Below are positions 18,452-25,431 of a DNA stretch of 64,000 nt, one piece after another. The stretch lies in assembly GCA_016742095.1 (NCBI GenBank), contig JACVCJ010000002.1, forward strand, positions 1-64,000. The letters run 5' to 3'. Made by a program: the position numbers and the translations under genes. The DNA comes from Bacteroidia bacterium (GTDB lineage Bacteria > Bacteroidota > Bacteroidia > CAIKAF01). How positions within the stretch are numbered: the first letter of the stretch is position 1; each line of letters starts with the position of its first letter. The notes under the pieces were generated by a model, which had not been told where the DNA came from, did no database searches, and saw nothing but the letters and a program-made list of their open reading frames with translations.

Positions 18452-20245
18452 TTAGATTGTGGCAGTTTGTACAGAGGCAGAGGTCGGTACGGGTTGCGGA
18501 AGTTCTTTCTCCTTCCGGGTCATCACGTAAAAATTGTAGGCAAATACCAGGTGCGAGAGGAACATGAGCGTTCCCCCGATGGCCCGCCATACCCAGTAAG
18601 GCTGCATAAGACGCACCGATTCGATGAAGGCCTCGCCCCCGATCCAGCTCAGCCCCCGCAGCGTACCGCCGGCCATCAGGGATATCATATAGGCAAAGAG
18701 TCCCACAAAGGCCAGCCAGAAGTGGATACCCACGAACAGTTGCCGGGGTTCCCTGCCCATGACACGGGGCAGGATGGCATACACGCATGCCCAGAGCAGG
18801 AAGCTGATGATGCCGTACATGGTCATGTGTGAGTGGGCCACATTAAAATCGGTAAAGTGCCATACAAAATTGGTGAAGCGGAAAGCCTGCAGGCTACCCT
18901 GGGTGGAGCCTACAAAATAAAATACCACGCCTACCAGGAAGAAAGGCAGCACATAACTTTTGGAAATATCGCTCCAGCTTCCGCGCATGGTCATGAGGAA
19001 ATTGGTGGTACCGGCCACCACCGGGATGAACATTCCCGCGCTGAACACGATGGCCACCGTTTGCAGCCACCAGGGCAGCGGACTGAACACAAAGTGGTGC
19101 GTACCGATGAGGGTATAGAAGAGCATCTGGGTCCAGAAGGCCAGCACCCCCAGCGAATAGGAGTAAATAGGCTTGTTGAGCGAAGAAGGCAGGTAATAAT
19201 ACACCAGGCCCAGTGTAAAGGTCATGAACCACATACCTACGCCCTGGTGCATATAGTAGCCCTGCACCACGGTCTCGCCCAGGCCGTCCTGGTAGCCGGG
19301 CAGGTAGCCGATAAACACCAGGACAAGCGTCCATATAAGAGCGCCCAGCATGTACCAGTTGGATATGTATATCTCGGATATATTGCGGCGGGCCACGGTC
19401 CTGTAAAAATTAAGGAAGGTAAATACCAGGCCCAGGGCAAAAAGCAGGGCCACCGGCCAGATGTATTCCCTGTATTCGCCTCCCCCGTTATTGATGCCCG
19501 ACATCAGCAGGATATTACCTGCAAGTATCGAAAGATTAATGAGACGCCAGGCCCTCCGGGCCAGTTTATAACTGTATATCACCGCATTGGAGGTACGTGC
19601 GATCACAAAATAACCCAGCCCGATCATGGCCATAGAGGCCCAGCCCCAGAACACCGTATTGGTATGCACGGGGCGCAGCCGGCCGAACGAAAGCCAGGGC
19701 ACACTGTCTATCCCGGGCCATACGAACTTCATACCGAGGTACTGCCCTACCAGTGTGCCGAACACCAGCCAGAACACGGCCGCTGCCAGGTACCACACCA
19801 CGATCTTTTTAAGTTCTTCGGGCGTTTCAATACTCAGTACGGCTTTTTTCTTTTCGTCCACCAGGGGATTATTCGGGTCGTGCGTTACCTTCAGCACGAT
19901 GCCCCGTTCGTCCGCCGCGGCGCCGCTGCCGCCCAGTTCATCGCCGGACAGCCTCTGCCGCCGTTTTTGCAACAGGGCATCGATCTCCGGTCCGCTTAAC
20001 CCGGGCAGCTCATCGCTGAAAGCAGCTTTCTGCCGGGCCTGTTCCCTTTTTTTCAGGGTGTCCATATACCCGATAAAGCGCATGGATACGATCAGTACGG
20101 CCACCAGCGCCACTACCGCGGCCAGGATAAGGGTCCCTATAATTCCCGGGCTCAGGAACCAGTTGCCGGTATCGGGGTTGGGAATGCTCTGTGCGGACAG
20201 GTCCGCTGCCGTAAGTATACCCGCCGGGGTAAGCATGTTTTTCAT
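18452..20245 (-). CDS. ccoN: cbb3-type haem-copper oxidase catalytic subunit, with N-terminal extension
   Basis: 597 aa from ATG 20245. Residues 1-145 are an extension with one helix (33-58) and a charged linker; the oxidase core follows. CcoN landmarks: GRLRPVHTN (H194, haem b), CuB ligand H333 in YYMHQGVG, Y377 and H383-H384 in FYTLIGTHH, and HSH (H471 and H473). The spacings H333-Y377 (44), H333-H383 (50) and H333-H471 (138) equal those I recall for Pseudomonas CcoN. The cross-link Tyr is present and the NO-reductase helix VI Glu (H+4) is Gly (G337), so this is an oxidase rather than a NorB. At the position of CcoN Glu323 there is Gln449 (STQGS). It reduces O2 to water at low oxygen. Directly downstream of the Rrf2 gene. 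Confidence 0.9.
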   Translation of the reverse strand: MKNMLTPAGILTAADLSAQSIPNPDTGNWFLSPGIIGTLILAAVVALVAVLIVSMRFIGYMDTLKKREQARQKAAFSDELPGLSGPEIDALLQKRRQRLSGDELGGSGAAADERGIVLKVTHDPNNPLVDEKKKAVLSIETPEELKKIVVWYLAAAVFWLVFGTLVGQYLGMKFVWPGIDSVPWLSFGRLRPVHTNTVFWGWASMAMIGLGYFVIARTSNAVIYSYKLARRAWRLINLSILAGNILLMSGINNGGGEYREYIWPVALLFALGLVFTFLNFYRTVARRNISEIYISNWYMLGALIWTLVLVFIGYLPGYQDGLGETVVQGYYMHQGVGMWFMTFTLGLVYYYLPSSLNKPIYSYSLGVLAFWTQMLFYTLIGTHHFVFSPLPWWLQTVAIVFSAGMFIPVVAGTTNFLMTMRGSWSDISKSYVLPFFLVGVVFYFVGSTQGSLQAFRFTNFVWHFTDFNVAHSHMTMYGIISFLLWACVYAILPRVMGREPRQLFVGIHFWLAFVGLFAYMISLMAGGTLRGLSWIGGEAFIESVRLMQPYWVWRAIGGTLMFLSHLVFAYNFYVMTRKEKELPQPVPTSASVQTATI

Positions 20246-20256
20246 CAAATAAGAAT

Positions 20257-20268
20257 TTAAGACCTTAA
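20257..20268. promoter_or_regulatory. Inverted repeat in the rrf2-ccoN gap
   Basis: The 47-nt gap between the Rrf2 stop and the ccoN ATG contains a perfect TTAAG-AC-CTTAA dyad, 12 nt upstream of the ccoN start. It could be a regulator site or a translational element. No classical terminator or promoter is visible in the gap, which favours co-transcription of the two genes. Confidence 0.35.
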
Positions 20269-20292
20269 TATCCTTTATTATACTAAATTTTT

Positions 20293-20727
20293 TTATCGTT
20301 TCAGGAAGGTAAGTCCCTCGCTGAGGCCTTCGGCCAGGTCGCGCAGACTTGTCTGTTCCAGCATTTCTTTCAGCTCATTCCGTATCACCTTGAATTTATT
20401 GTGTACCGGGCAGGGTTTTAACTCGCTGCACTCCTTCAGTCCCAGGCCGCAGCCCTTGTAGATACTGTCCCCGTCGATGGCAGAAACGATATGACTCAGA
20501 CGCAGTTTGTCCAGGTCTCCTTCCCCGATCTCGAACCCGCCCTGCGGACCTTTTACAGAGCGTATGATACCGTTACGGGCAAGCTGCTGAAGTATCTTGG
20601 CCGTAAAGGCCTCCGGCGAATCGATGGCCCCGGCAATATCTTTCAGGCTCACACGGCGGTCCGCTGCCGGCCGCTGGGCAATGTAGAGTGTTGCTTTAAT
20701 ACCGTATTCGCAGGCTTTCGAGAACAT
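20293..20727 (-). CDS. Rrf2 family Fe-S regulator, NsrR/IscR-like
   Basis: 144 aa from ATG 20727; an upstream extension of the frame would run into the promoter. It has an N-terminal winged helix-turn-helix (KACEYGIKATLYIA; SLKDIAGAIDSPEAFTAKILQQLARNGIIRSVKG) with the wing GPQGGF. Three cysteines, C93, C100 and C106 (CGLGLKEC, then LKPC), sit where NsrR and IscR bind an Fe-S cluster, followed by the dimer helix. NsrR senses NO, IscR senses Fe-S status. The first gene of a run containing cbb3 oxidase, TDO and Ric, it probably controls them. The palindrome overlapping its own promoter suggests autorepression. Exact ligand is undetermined. Confidence 0.92.
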   Translation of the reverse strand: MFSKACEYGIKATLYIAQRPAADRRVSLKDIAGAIDSPEAFTAKILQQLARNGIIRSVKGPQGGFEIGEGDLDKLRLSHIVSAIDGDSIYKGCGLGLKECSELKPCPVHNKFKVIRNELKEMLEQTSLRDLAEGLSEGLTFLKR

Positions 20728-20746
20728 ATACCTTCCTTTTGCGGAA

Positions 20747-20777
20747 CAAAAGTACAAGAAATTTAATTTCGGACAAA
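20747..20777 (-). promoter_or_regulatory. Promoter of the rrf2-oxidase operon
   Basis: On the minus strand, TTTG (20777-20774) is followed after exactly 19 nt by TACTTTTG (20754-20747), an excellent match to the Bacteroidetes TTTG-N19-TAnnTTTG promoter. Transcription would start about 10-15 nt before the Rrf2 ATG at 20727. A second possible -7 element, TATTTTTG, lies at 20781-20774. Confidence 0.7.
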
Positions 20778-20787
20778 AATATCCGAA
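20768..20787. promoter_or_regulatory. Candidate Rrf2 operator palindrome
   Basis: TTCGGA-N8-TCCGAA is a perfect 6-bp inverted repeat with AT-rich centre. The -33 TTTG of the rrf2 promoter lies inside its spacer, so a bound dimer would block RNA polymerase. Length and symmetry suit Rrf2 dimers (NsrR and IscR sites are of similar size). Binding by the adjacent regulator is inferred. Confidence 0.55.
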
Positions 20788-20897
20788 TAATATTTTTCAG
20801 GTATGGCCTTTATGCTGATTTGGCCGGAACAGGGCGGAATTCCGCCGGGGAAGCGAAGCGTACAATACCCGGATCAGCACGGCAAACCCGGCCCGGC

Positions 20898-21320
20898 TCA
20901 GAACAGGCGCCGGAAGTCCTCCTTAAGCACACCCGCCGTCAACTCCAGTTCTTTATGTTCTTCCAGTACGCGTTCGATAAATTCGTTCTGCAGCGAAATG
21001 TGCGTGTTGCGTTGTAACACCAGCTGTATCAGCCAGGCAATGGAAAGGGAATGAAAGGCAATGGCTGCGCAAACCGCCGATACCAGGTACAGGAACCAGC
21101 GCCGGCCCTCTTCTCCCGGGGCACGGTCGAACAGGAAACCGATCAGGTTGTCGGTGAGCACCCCGTTAAACGAATTGGCCAGCAGTATCATTATAAAAAG
21201 GGAACCCAGCACCACACTGCATATCCAGAAGATCCAGAGAAAGATGCCGGAACGGATCGTAAAGGCGGGCTGACGTGATAAAATATCGTGAAACTCATAG
21301 GTAAACTGATCATTTTTCAT
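20898..21320 (-). CDS. Small two- to three-helix membrane protein
   Basis: A 140-aa protein starting at ATG 21320 with hydrophobic segments at about residues 22-50 and 75-102 and a hydrophilic C-terminal helix (RNTHISLQNEFIERVLEEHKEL). No family was recognised. It is transcribed towards the Rrf2 operon but separated from it by 170 bp containing the operon promoter, so it is probably a separate unit. It is divergent to the XRE regulator across a 258-bp region rich in inverted repeats, and may be its target. Confidence 0.6.
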   Translation of the reverse strand: MKNDQFTYEFHDILSRQPAFTIRSGIFLWIFWICSVVLGSLFIMILLANSFNGVLTDNLIGFLFDRAPGEEGRRWFLYLVSAVCAAIAFHSLSIAWLIQLVLQRNTHISLQNEFIERVLEEHKELELTAGVLKEDFRRLF

Positions 21321-21510
21321 TTTTGCTGTAAAGGATTAAGGTTACGAAGACACAGAGAGCGCAGAGGGCAACAGGCAATGGTGAAAGAAGATCCGGGCGA
21401 AGGCAATAGAAAAACACTGAACTTACTGATACACAGAATTCAGAGCACGGAGCAGGTACTTCATAATTTTTTCGAATTGATTAACAGGGCAAATATAAAT
21501 TTCATTTTTC

Positions 21511-21544
21511 AAACATCAAATATGAAACATATTTTGTGATGTTT
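21511..21544. promoter_or_regulatory. Nested inverted repeats between divergent genes
   Basis: AAACATCA (21511-21518) pairs with TGATGTTT (21537-21544). Inside lies AAATATG-AAA-CATATTT (21518-21534), and GAAACAT (21524-21530) pairs with ATGTTTC (21540-21546). The overlapping dyads repeat an ATGTTT/AAACAT half-site, suggesting a cluster of regulator-binding sites in the region divergent between the 140-aa membrane protein and the XRE gene. Confidence 0.5.
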
Positions 21545-21559
21545 CACACATGCGTGAAA
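21542..21559. promoter_or_regulatory. Dyad TTTCAC-N6-GTGAAA upstream of XRE gene
   Basis: TTTCAC and GTGAAA flank a CATG core, so 16 of 18 positions are symmetric. It lies 38 nt before the favoured ATG of the XRE regulator, a typical place for an autoregulatory operator. Confidence 0.5.
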
Positions 21560-21596
21560 TGTGGAATTTGGCTGTGCTATGAAGGAAACGAAGAAA

Positions 21597-21809
21597 ATGG
21601 ACCTGAGACTGGAGAAAATCGGCAGAAAACTGAAGGAATTACGTCTGGAGAAAGGATACGTAAGCGCCGAATTCTTTGCATGGGAGCATAAAATTCCACG
21701 CGTGCAATACTGGCGCATGGAAAAAGGCACCAACTTTACCATGAGCTCTCTGCTCAAAATACTCGACGCACATAATATGACGCTGGATGAGTTCTTCCGG
21801 GACCTGTAG
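21597..21809 (+). CDS. XRE-type helix-turn-helix regulator
   Basis: About 70 aa from ATG 21597, preceded by a purine-rich GAAGGAAACGAAG ribosome-binding region. Starts at ATG 21579 or GTG 21561 would add 6 or 12 residues. The sequence fits a Cro/C1-type HTH: IGRKLKELRLEKGY, SAEFFAWEHKIPRVQYWRME, and LLKILDAHNMTLDEFF. It has no additional effector domain, so it resembles small transcriptional regulators that bind DNA as dimers. Dyad symmetric sites lie directly upstream, suggesting autoregulation and control of the divergent membrane protein gene. Confidence 0.8.
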   Translation: MDLRLEKIGRKLKELRLEKGYVSAEFFAWEHKIPRVQYWRMEKGTNFTMSSLLKILDAHNMTLDEFFRDL

Positions 21810-21829
21810 CCGTTCTTTACAGAAACGGA

Positions 21830-22264
21830 TCAGCTCGGGCTTCCGCCTGCATTTCCCTTATCTGCCAGCTGAGCTAGGGATTTATTTTCGAGAACCTTTA
21901 ACACCGCGTCCCGGGCTTCGGCCATATTCTGACGCAGCGAACAGACCTCTTCGTTACAATCCTCGCATTTTTTGTAAAAATTGAGGCTCACGCAGGAAAG
22001 CATCGCAATAGGGCCTTCCACCATACGGATCACCGTGGCCATGGTAATATCCGAAGGATTGAACGCCAGGTAATACCCGCCTCCTTTTCCCTTTTTGCTC
22101 AGCAATAAACCTTTCTGTTTCAGCTCAAGCAATATGTTTTCGAGGAATTTGAGCGGTATATTCTTCCGGCTGGCTATTTCTGAAATCAGGATAGGGCCCG
22201 AACCATGCTTCGACGCCAGGTAACCGACGGCTTTTAATGCATATTGTGTCCTTTTTGATAACAT
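21830..22264 (-). CDS. Second Rrf2 family regulator with four cysteines
   Basis: A 144-aa protein with the Rrf2 winged-helix fold: KRTQYALKAVGYLA, SEIASRKNIPLKFLENILLELKQKGLLLSKKGKGGG. The sensory loop has C91, C100, C103 and C108 (CVSLNFYKKCEDCNEEVC), a different pattern from the NsrR-like regulator at 20293-20727. The four-Cys loop recalls Rrf2 proteins of Bacteroidetes linked to sulfur assimilation, but this is recalled rather than tested. It stands alone: the XRE gene converges on it from the left with 20 nt between the stops. Ligand unknown; Fe-S or zinc are options. Confidence 0.88.
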   Translation of the reverse strand: MLSKRTQYALKAVGYLASKHGSGPILISEIASRKNIPLKFLENILLELKQKGLLLSKKGKGGGYYLAFNPSDITMATVIRMVEGPIAMLSCVSLNFYKKCEDCNEEVCSLRQNMAEARDAVLKVLENKSLAQLADKGNAGGSPS

Positions 22265-22284
22265 GAATGCGTGTTTGTAGAAAA

Positions 22285-22292
22285 CAAACCTA
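22285..22292 (-). promoter_or_regulatory. -7 element of second Rrf2 gene
   Basis: The minus strand reads TAGGTTTG, matching TAnnTTTG, 20 nt upstream of the ATG at 22264. No clear -33 TTTG at standard spacing. The rest of the 189-bp gap to the nnr gene shows nothing else recognisable. Confidence 0.45.
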
Positions 22293-22453
22293 AAAAATTA
22301 ATTTGATAACTGCCTAAGCTACCCTGCATACTGATCGACTAATGCCACAGAAAAATAGCGTTTAACTATACTGACACTTAATTCATAGAGTGGGAACGTC
22401 ATCTGTATAACCCGGTTTTAATGTTTTGCGGCAGGTCTGTATTTATATAATTT

Positions 22454-23902
22454 TCACAAAAGCAGATCGCCTGCGTTCATGGCTTGCAGGCCGTGCAGGC
22501 GTGTGGCGTCCTCTCCCATACGTCCGTGGCGGAACACCGCATAACGTGCCGCTTCCGTAACAGGCATGCCCTGTGCCAGCAGACCGCTGAGCAATCCCGT
22601 AAGCACATCGCCGCTGCCGGCTTTGGCCATACCCGGCGTACCCGTAGTATTGAACCAGCTTTTGCCTTCGGGTGAAGTAATACTTGTAAATGCGCCTTTG
22701 AGTACAATGGTAATGCCTTGTTGTTGTGAAAAAGATACCTGGGCCTGCCAGCGTTCGTAACCGCTGCGATGCGTTGTGCCACTGATACGGTCGAATTCCC
22801 CCGGGTGCGGCGTAATTACGGTACGTTTCCCCGTATACTGCCACAATGCCGGTTCCTGCGCCATCAGGGTAAGGGCATCAGCGTCGAGCAGCAGGGGCAC
22901 TTTCGTCTCTTTTAGTATATGCGTCAGCAACTGCATTGCCTCCGGGCCGGTACCCAGTCCGGGCCCCATGCCTATGGCCGAAGCAAAGGACAGGTCCGGC
23001 AGATCGTCTTTCTCCCGTGTGTAACAGATCAACTGGGGATATTTTATGCGGATCGCTTCCTGCAGCAGCGCCGGCACCAGGGCGTATACGTAGCCCGTTC
23101 CGCTGCGCAATGCTGCGCCGGCTGCCAGTAAGGCTGCGCCGGGCATGGCTTCGCTGCCGGCCACCAGTAAGGTCTTTCCGAGTTTGTTCTTGTAGGCAAA
23201 ACGCGATACGAACGGCCGTTCCACTTCGGTGTTCAGGTACGCCAGGGCTTCGAAACGCGAGGTATCCAGCCCGATGTCCAGTACATGCCAGCGTCCGCTG
23301 AACACTTCGTTCTCGGGAAAGAAAAAACTGAGCCGCGGAGCCTGGAAACTCAGCGTATGCGCTGCCTGTACCACGATACCGTGTTCCAGGTGTTCGTTGC
23401 TGTCACCCTGCATGCCCGAAGGCAGATCGATGCTCCAGACCCCGGCTGCATCTTCGTTCAGACTACGGATCACTTCGGCAAAAATACCACGGGGCGCTCC
23501 CTGCAGCCCGGTACCCAGCAAACAGTCGAACAGCAGCGCGCCTTCTGTGTTCTTGTCCCAGTCCGGGTATGTACAGCAGGGGATGCCTTTTTCGCGGAGC
23601 TGTGCCCTGTAATGTGTAAAATCGGCGCTGCGCCGATCGTCCGCAGCTACTTCCACTACCTGTACCGGGAAAAAAGCGGAAAGCAGAAGGGCCATGCACA
23701 GACCATCGCCCCCGTTGTTACCCGGACCGCATAAAAAAACCAGGCGCAGCCCGGGAGAAATATGTTCGTATGCAAATACAGACGCTTCCAGGGCCGCACG
23801 GTACATAAGCGCGGCGGAAGATATCTGCCGGCTGCTGATCGTATAGGCATCAGCGGCACGTACAGACGCGGCCGAAGGTATTTTTACATCCACTGTTTCC
23901 AT
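22454..23902 (-). CDS. nnr: Bifunctional NAD(P)H-hydrate epimerase / ADP-dependent NAD(P)H-hydrate dehydratase
   Basis: 482 aa from ATG 23902 (METVDVKIPSAASVRAAD); the frame is open upstream, but that part overlaps the DUF2752 gene. The N-terminal YjeF_N epimerase (residues ~5-205) has the nucleotide loop FLCGPGNNGGDGL and DCLLGTGL. The C-terminal carbohydrate-kinase-like dehydratase (~215-480) has GMGPGLG, LLLDADAL, TPHPGEFDRI, and catalytic AGSGDVLTGLLSGLLAQG. Together they repair hydrated NADH and NADPH. The start overlaps the end of the DUF2752 gene by 19 nt, so it is coupled to the small membrane-protein cluster. Confidence 0.95.
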   Translation of the reverse strand: METVDVKIPSAASVRAADAYTISSRQISSAALMYRAALEASVFAYEHISPGLRLVFLCGPGNNGGDGLCMALLLSAFFPVQVVEVAADDRRSADFTHYRAQLREKGIPCCTYPDWDKNTEGALLFDCLLGTGLQGAPRGIFAEVIRSLNEDAAGVWSIDLPSGMQGDSNEHLEHGIVVQAAHTLSFQAPRLSFFFPENEVFSGRWHVLDIGLDTSRFEALAYLNTEVERPFVSRFAYKNKLGKTLLVAGSEAMPGAALLAAGAALRSGTGYVYALVPALLQEAIRIKYPQLICYTREKDDLPDLSFASAIGMGPGLGTGPEAMQLLTHILKETKVPLLLDADALTLMAQEPALWQYTGKRTVITPHPGEFDRISGTTHRSGYERWQAQVSFSQQQGITIVLKGAFTSITSPEGKSWFNTTGTPGMAKAGSGDVLTGLLSGLLAQGMPVTEAARYAVFRHGRMGEDATRLHGLQAMNAGDLLL

Positions 23903-24168
23903 AGGTAGCTGATCGCTATACATACCATTACCCCGATGTATCCCCATAAGATAATACGATGCCCGCCGGCAAAGCGGAACCTTAGGTGAAATGCCGTGAA
24001 CAGGAGCAGCAGCAACATGGGAATAAGCGGCGGGTACAACTGTATACTTTCCTGCAGGTTTCCCTGCACCAGGGCCTGGAAAGCCCTTTGTATGCCGCAG
24101 CCCGGACACTCATGCCCCGTGAACGTTTTAAACGCGCAGGGCAGCATGGGCCATAGTTCCGCCGCCAT
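23884..24168 (-). CDS. DUF2752 membrane protein
   Basis: A 94-aa protein with the DUF2752 signature ECPGCGIQRAF (residues ~20-30), followed by two transmembrane helices (about 46-63 and 70-88). The CPxCG..R motif is conserved in the family, whose function is unknown. It overlaps the start of the nnr gene by 19 nt and lies 4 nt after the DUF4190-like gene. A second member occurs at 25015-25431, so the cluster contains a repeated gene type. Confidence 0.88.
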   Translation of the reverse strand: MAAELWPMLPCAFKTFTGHECPGCGIQRAFQALVQGNLQESIQLYPPLIPMLLLLLFTAFHLRFRFAGGHRIILWGYIGVMVCIAISYLWKQWM

Positions 24169-24172
24169 AGCC

Positions 24173-24526
24173 CTACCAGTTGTTACCGGCCGACATCGCT
24201 ACGATGAAGAAGATATACACAATAAAGAACAGGAAACCGGCAATATGCAGTACCAGGCCTACCCAGGCACAGGCTTCGCCCGTTTTTACCTTACCGTAGG
24301 ATTCGGAACTGTATTTACCCGGATTGCTCTGGTACAAAGCTTTGGCCACAGGTACCTTGCGCAGCGCGATGATCGAGAAGATGATCCCGATACAGCCCGT
24401 TACGATCGATAAAATGCCCATGAGCATGATGTTTTCAGACTCCGGCAGGGTCTCCGGAATGATGAAAGGTCTTGAAACCGGCTTCTGTTCGGAATTACCG
24501 GCATCCGGCATATTTGTATTTTCCAT
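24173..24526 (-). CDS. DUF4190/CD225-like small membrane protein
   Basis: A 117-aa protein with a polar, proline-rich N-terminus (~30 residues), a first hydrophobic hairpin (IMLMGILSIVTGCIGIIFSIIAL), a basic/polar loop (YQSNPGKYSSESYGKVKTGEA), and a second hydrophobic segment (AWVGLVLHIAGFLFFIVYIFF). This layout is typical for DUF4190/CD225-related bacterial proteins, which have no established role. It is the same type as the neighbour at 24545-24940 and is probably a diverged duplicate. Confidence 0.75.
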   Translation of the reverse strand: MENTNMPDAGNSEQKPVSRPFIIPETLPESENIMLMGILSIVTGCIGIIFSIIALRKVPVAKALYQSNPGKYSSESYGKVKTGEACAWVGLVLHIAGFLFFIVYIFFIVAMSAGNNW

Positions 24527-24544
24527 ATTCGTTGGGGGTATTAA

Positions 24545-24940
24545 TTAGTCGAAGATATCTTTCAGTGCATCGTTGTTGCGGGCGGCCAGATCGGGGTTTA
24601 TGATCAGCAGGATCACGTATACGATAAAATACAGCGTTCCCAGTGACGAAAGTACGATGCCGATAATAGCGATGATGCGGGCCACACCGGCATTGGACAC
24701 GTCATTGCGGCGATATTCCTCCGGGTTCTGGCGGTTGAGTTTAAGGGCATTATTGGCCAGGAAAAGGGCCACGATCGAGGTGATCAGTCCGGGTACACCA
24801 TAACAGCAGCAGAGAAATATGGACAGGATCGCCAGCACCAGCGCCGTGGTCACATTGGGCAGGGGCGACGAGTTTCTCATGTTGTAGCCGTAGGGATTGT
24901 TTCCCCAGGAAGGCGGATTGCCGGAATTCATGTTTTCCAT
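24545..24940 (-). CDS. CCC-motif small membrane protein (DUF4190-like)
   Basis: 131 aa with an Asn/Pro/Gly-rich N-terminus, then a helix carrying three consecutive cysteines (FLCCCYGVPGLITSIVAL), a loop with QNPEEYRRNDVSNAG, and a second pair of hydrophobic segments. The CCC helix is a recognisable Bacteroidetes family trait ('CCC motif membrane protein'); possible palmitoylation- or metal-type roles are not supported by evidence here. It lies 18 nt upstream of the next small membrane gene in the same direction. Confidence 0.8.
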   Translation of the reverse strand: MENMNSGNPPSWGNNPYGYNMRNSSPLPNVTTALVLAILSIFLCCCYGVPGLITSIVALFLANNALKLNRQNPEEYRRNDVSNAGVARIIAIIGIVLSSLGTLYFIVYVILLIINPDLAARNNDALKDIFD

Positions 24941-25014
24941 AAAAGATTCTCAGGTTTTAGATATGCAATATAATAAGACTTTACGGCCTGTACTTCAAAA
25001 TAACGACCAATATC

Positions 25015-25431
25015 CTATAATCCGTTGTGAAATGCCCGGATCCAGTTGACCAACAGTATGCCTGCGGCAATAGCGTATACATACCAGGGATAAGGTCTTT
25101 CGAAGAAACGGATAAAGCTGTGCTTTTTCTGCAGCAGGTCTTTCAGCAGCCAGAACCACACCACCACCAGGAAGATGTTGAGCGGTATGGCCAGCAGGTG
25201 AAAATGCCAGGCCGTGGCCAGGTCAAAATCCCAGAAGGCTACCGACCCGCGCGTAAGTCCGCAGCCCGGGCAGGGATGTCCCGTAAGGGCCTTGATAAAG
25301 CACAGCGGTACATTATTGGACGTTAGATGGGGGGCAACAAAAAAAAGCAGACCGAGGCCTGCTGTTAATATCACAAAGTAAGAAATTTCTTTCCTGTGCG
25401 TAATGCGAAGACTACTGGATGTCGCCTCCAT
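25015..25431 (-). CDS. DUF2752 membrane protein
   Basis: 138 aa with three hydrophobic segments (about residues 15-33, 63-88 and 108-130). The family signature HPCPGCGLTRG (~residues 51-61) lies between the first two. Function is unknown. The start overlaps the end of the TM2-domain gene by 20 nt, so the two are translationally coupled; this DUF2752/TM2 pairing is common in Bacteroidetes from memory. Confidence 0.88.
   Translation of the reverse strand: MEATSSSLRITHRKEISYFVILTAGLGLLFFVAPHLTSNNVPLCFIKALTGHPCPGCGLTRGSVAFWDFDLATAWHFHLLAIPLNIFLVVVWFWLLKDLLQKKHSFIRFFERPYPWYVYAIAAGILLVNWIRAFHNGL

Noticed and set aside
18452-20245. Identification as a nitric oxide reductase (NorB/eNOR)
   Set aside because: The helix VI Glu of NOR (H+4) is Gly and the cross-link Tyr is present at the oxidase spacing, so cbb3-type oxidase is favoured despite the NsrR/Ric context.
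20833-20846. Perfect palindrome GGCGGAATTCCGCC
   Set aside because: No T-run follows on either strand and it is not positioned at a promoter. Probably chance or a weak structure.
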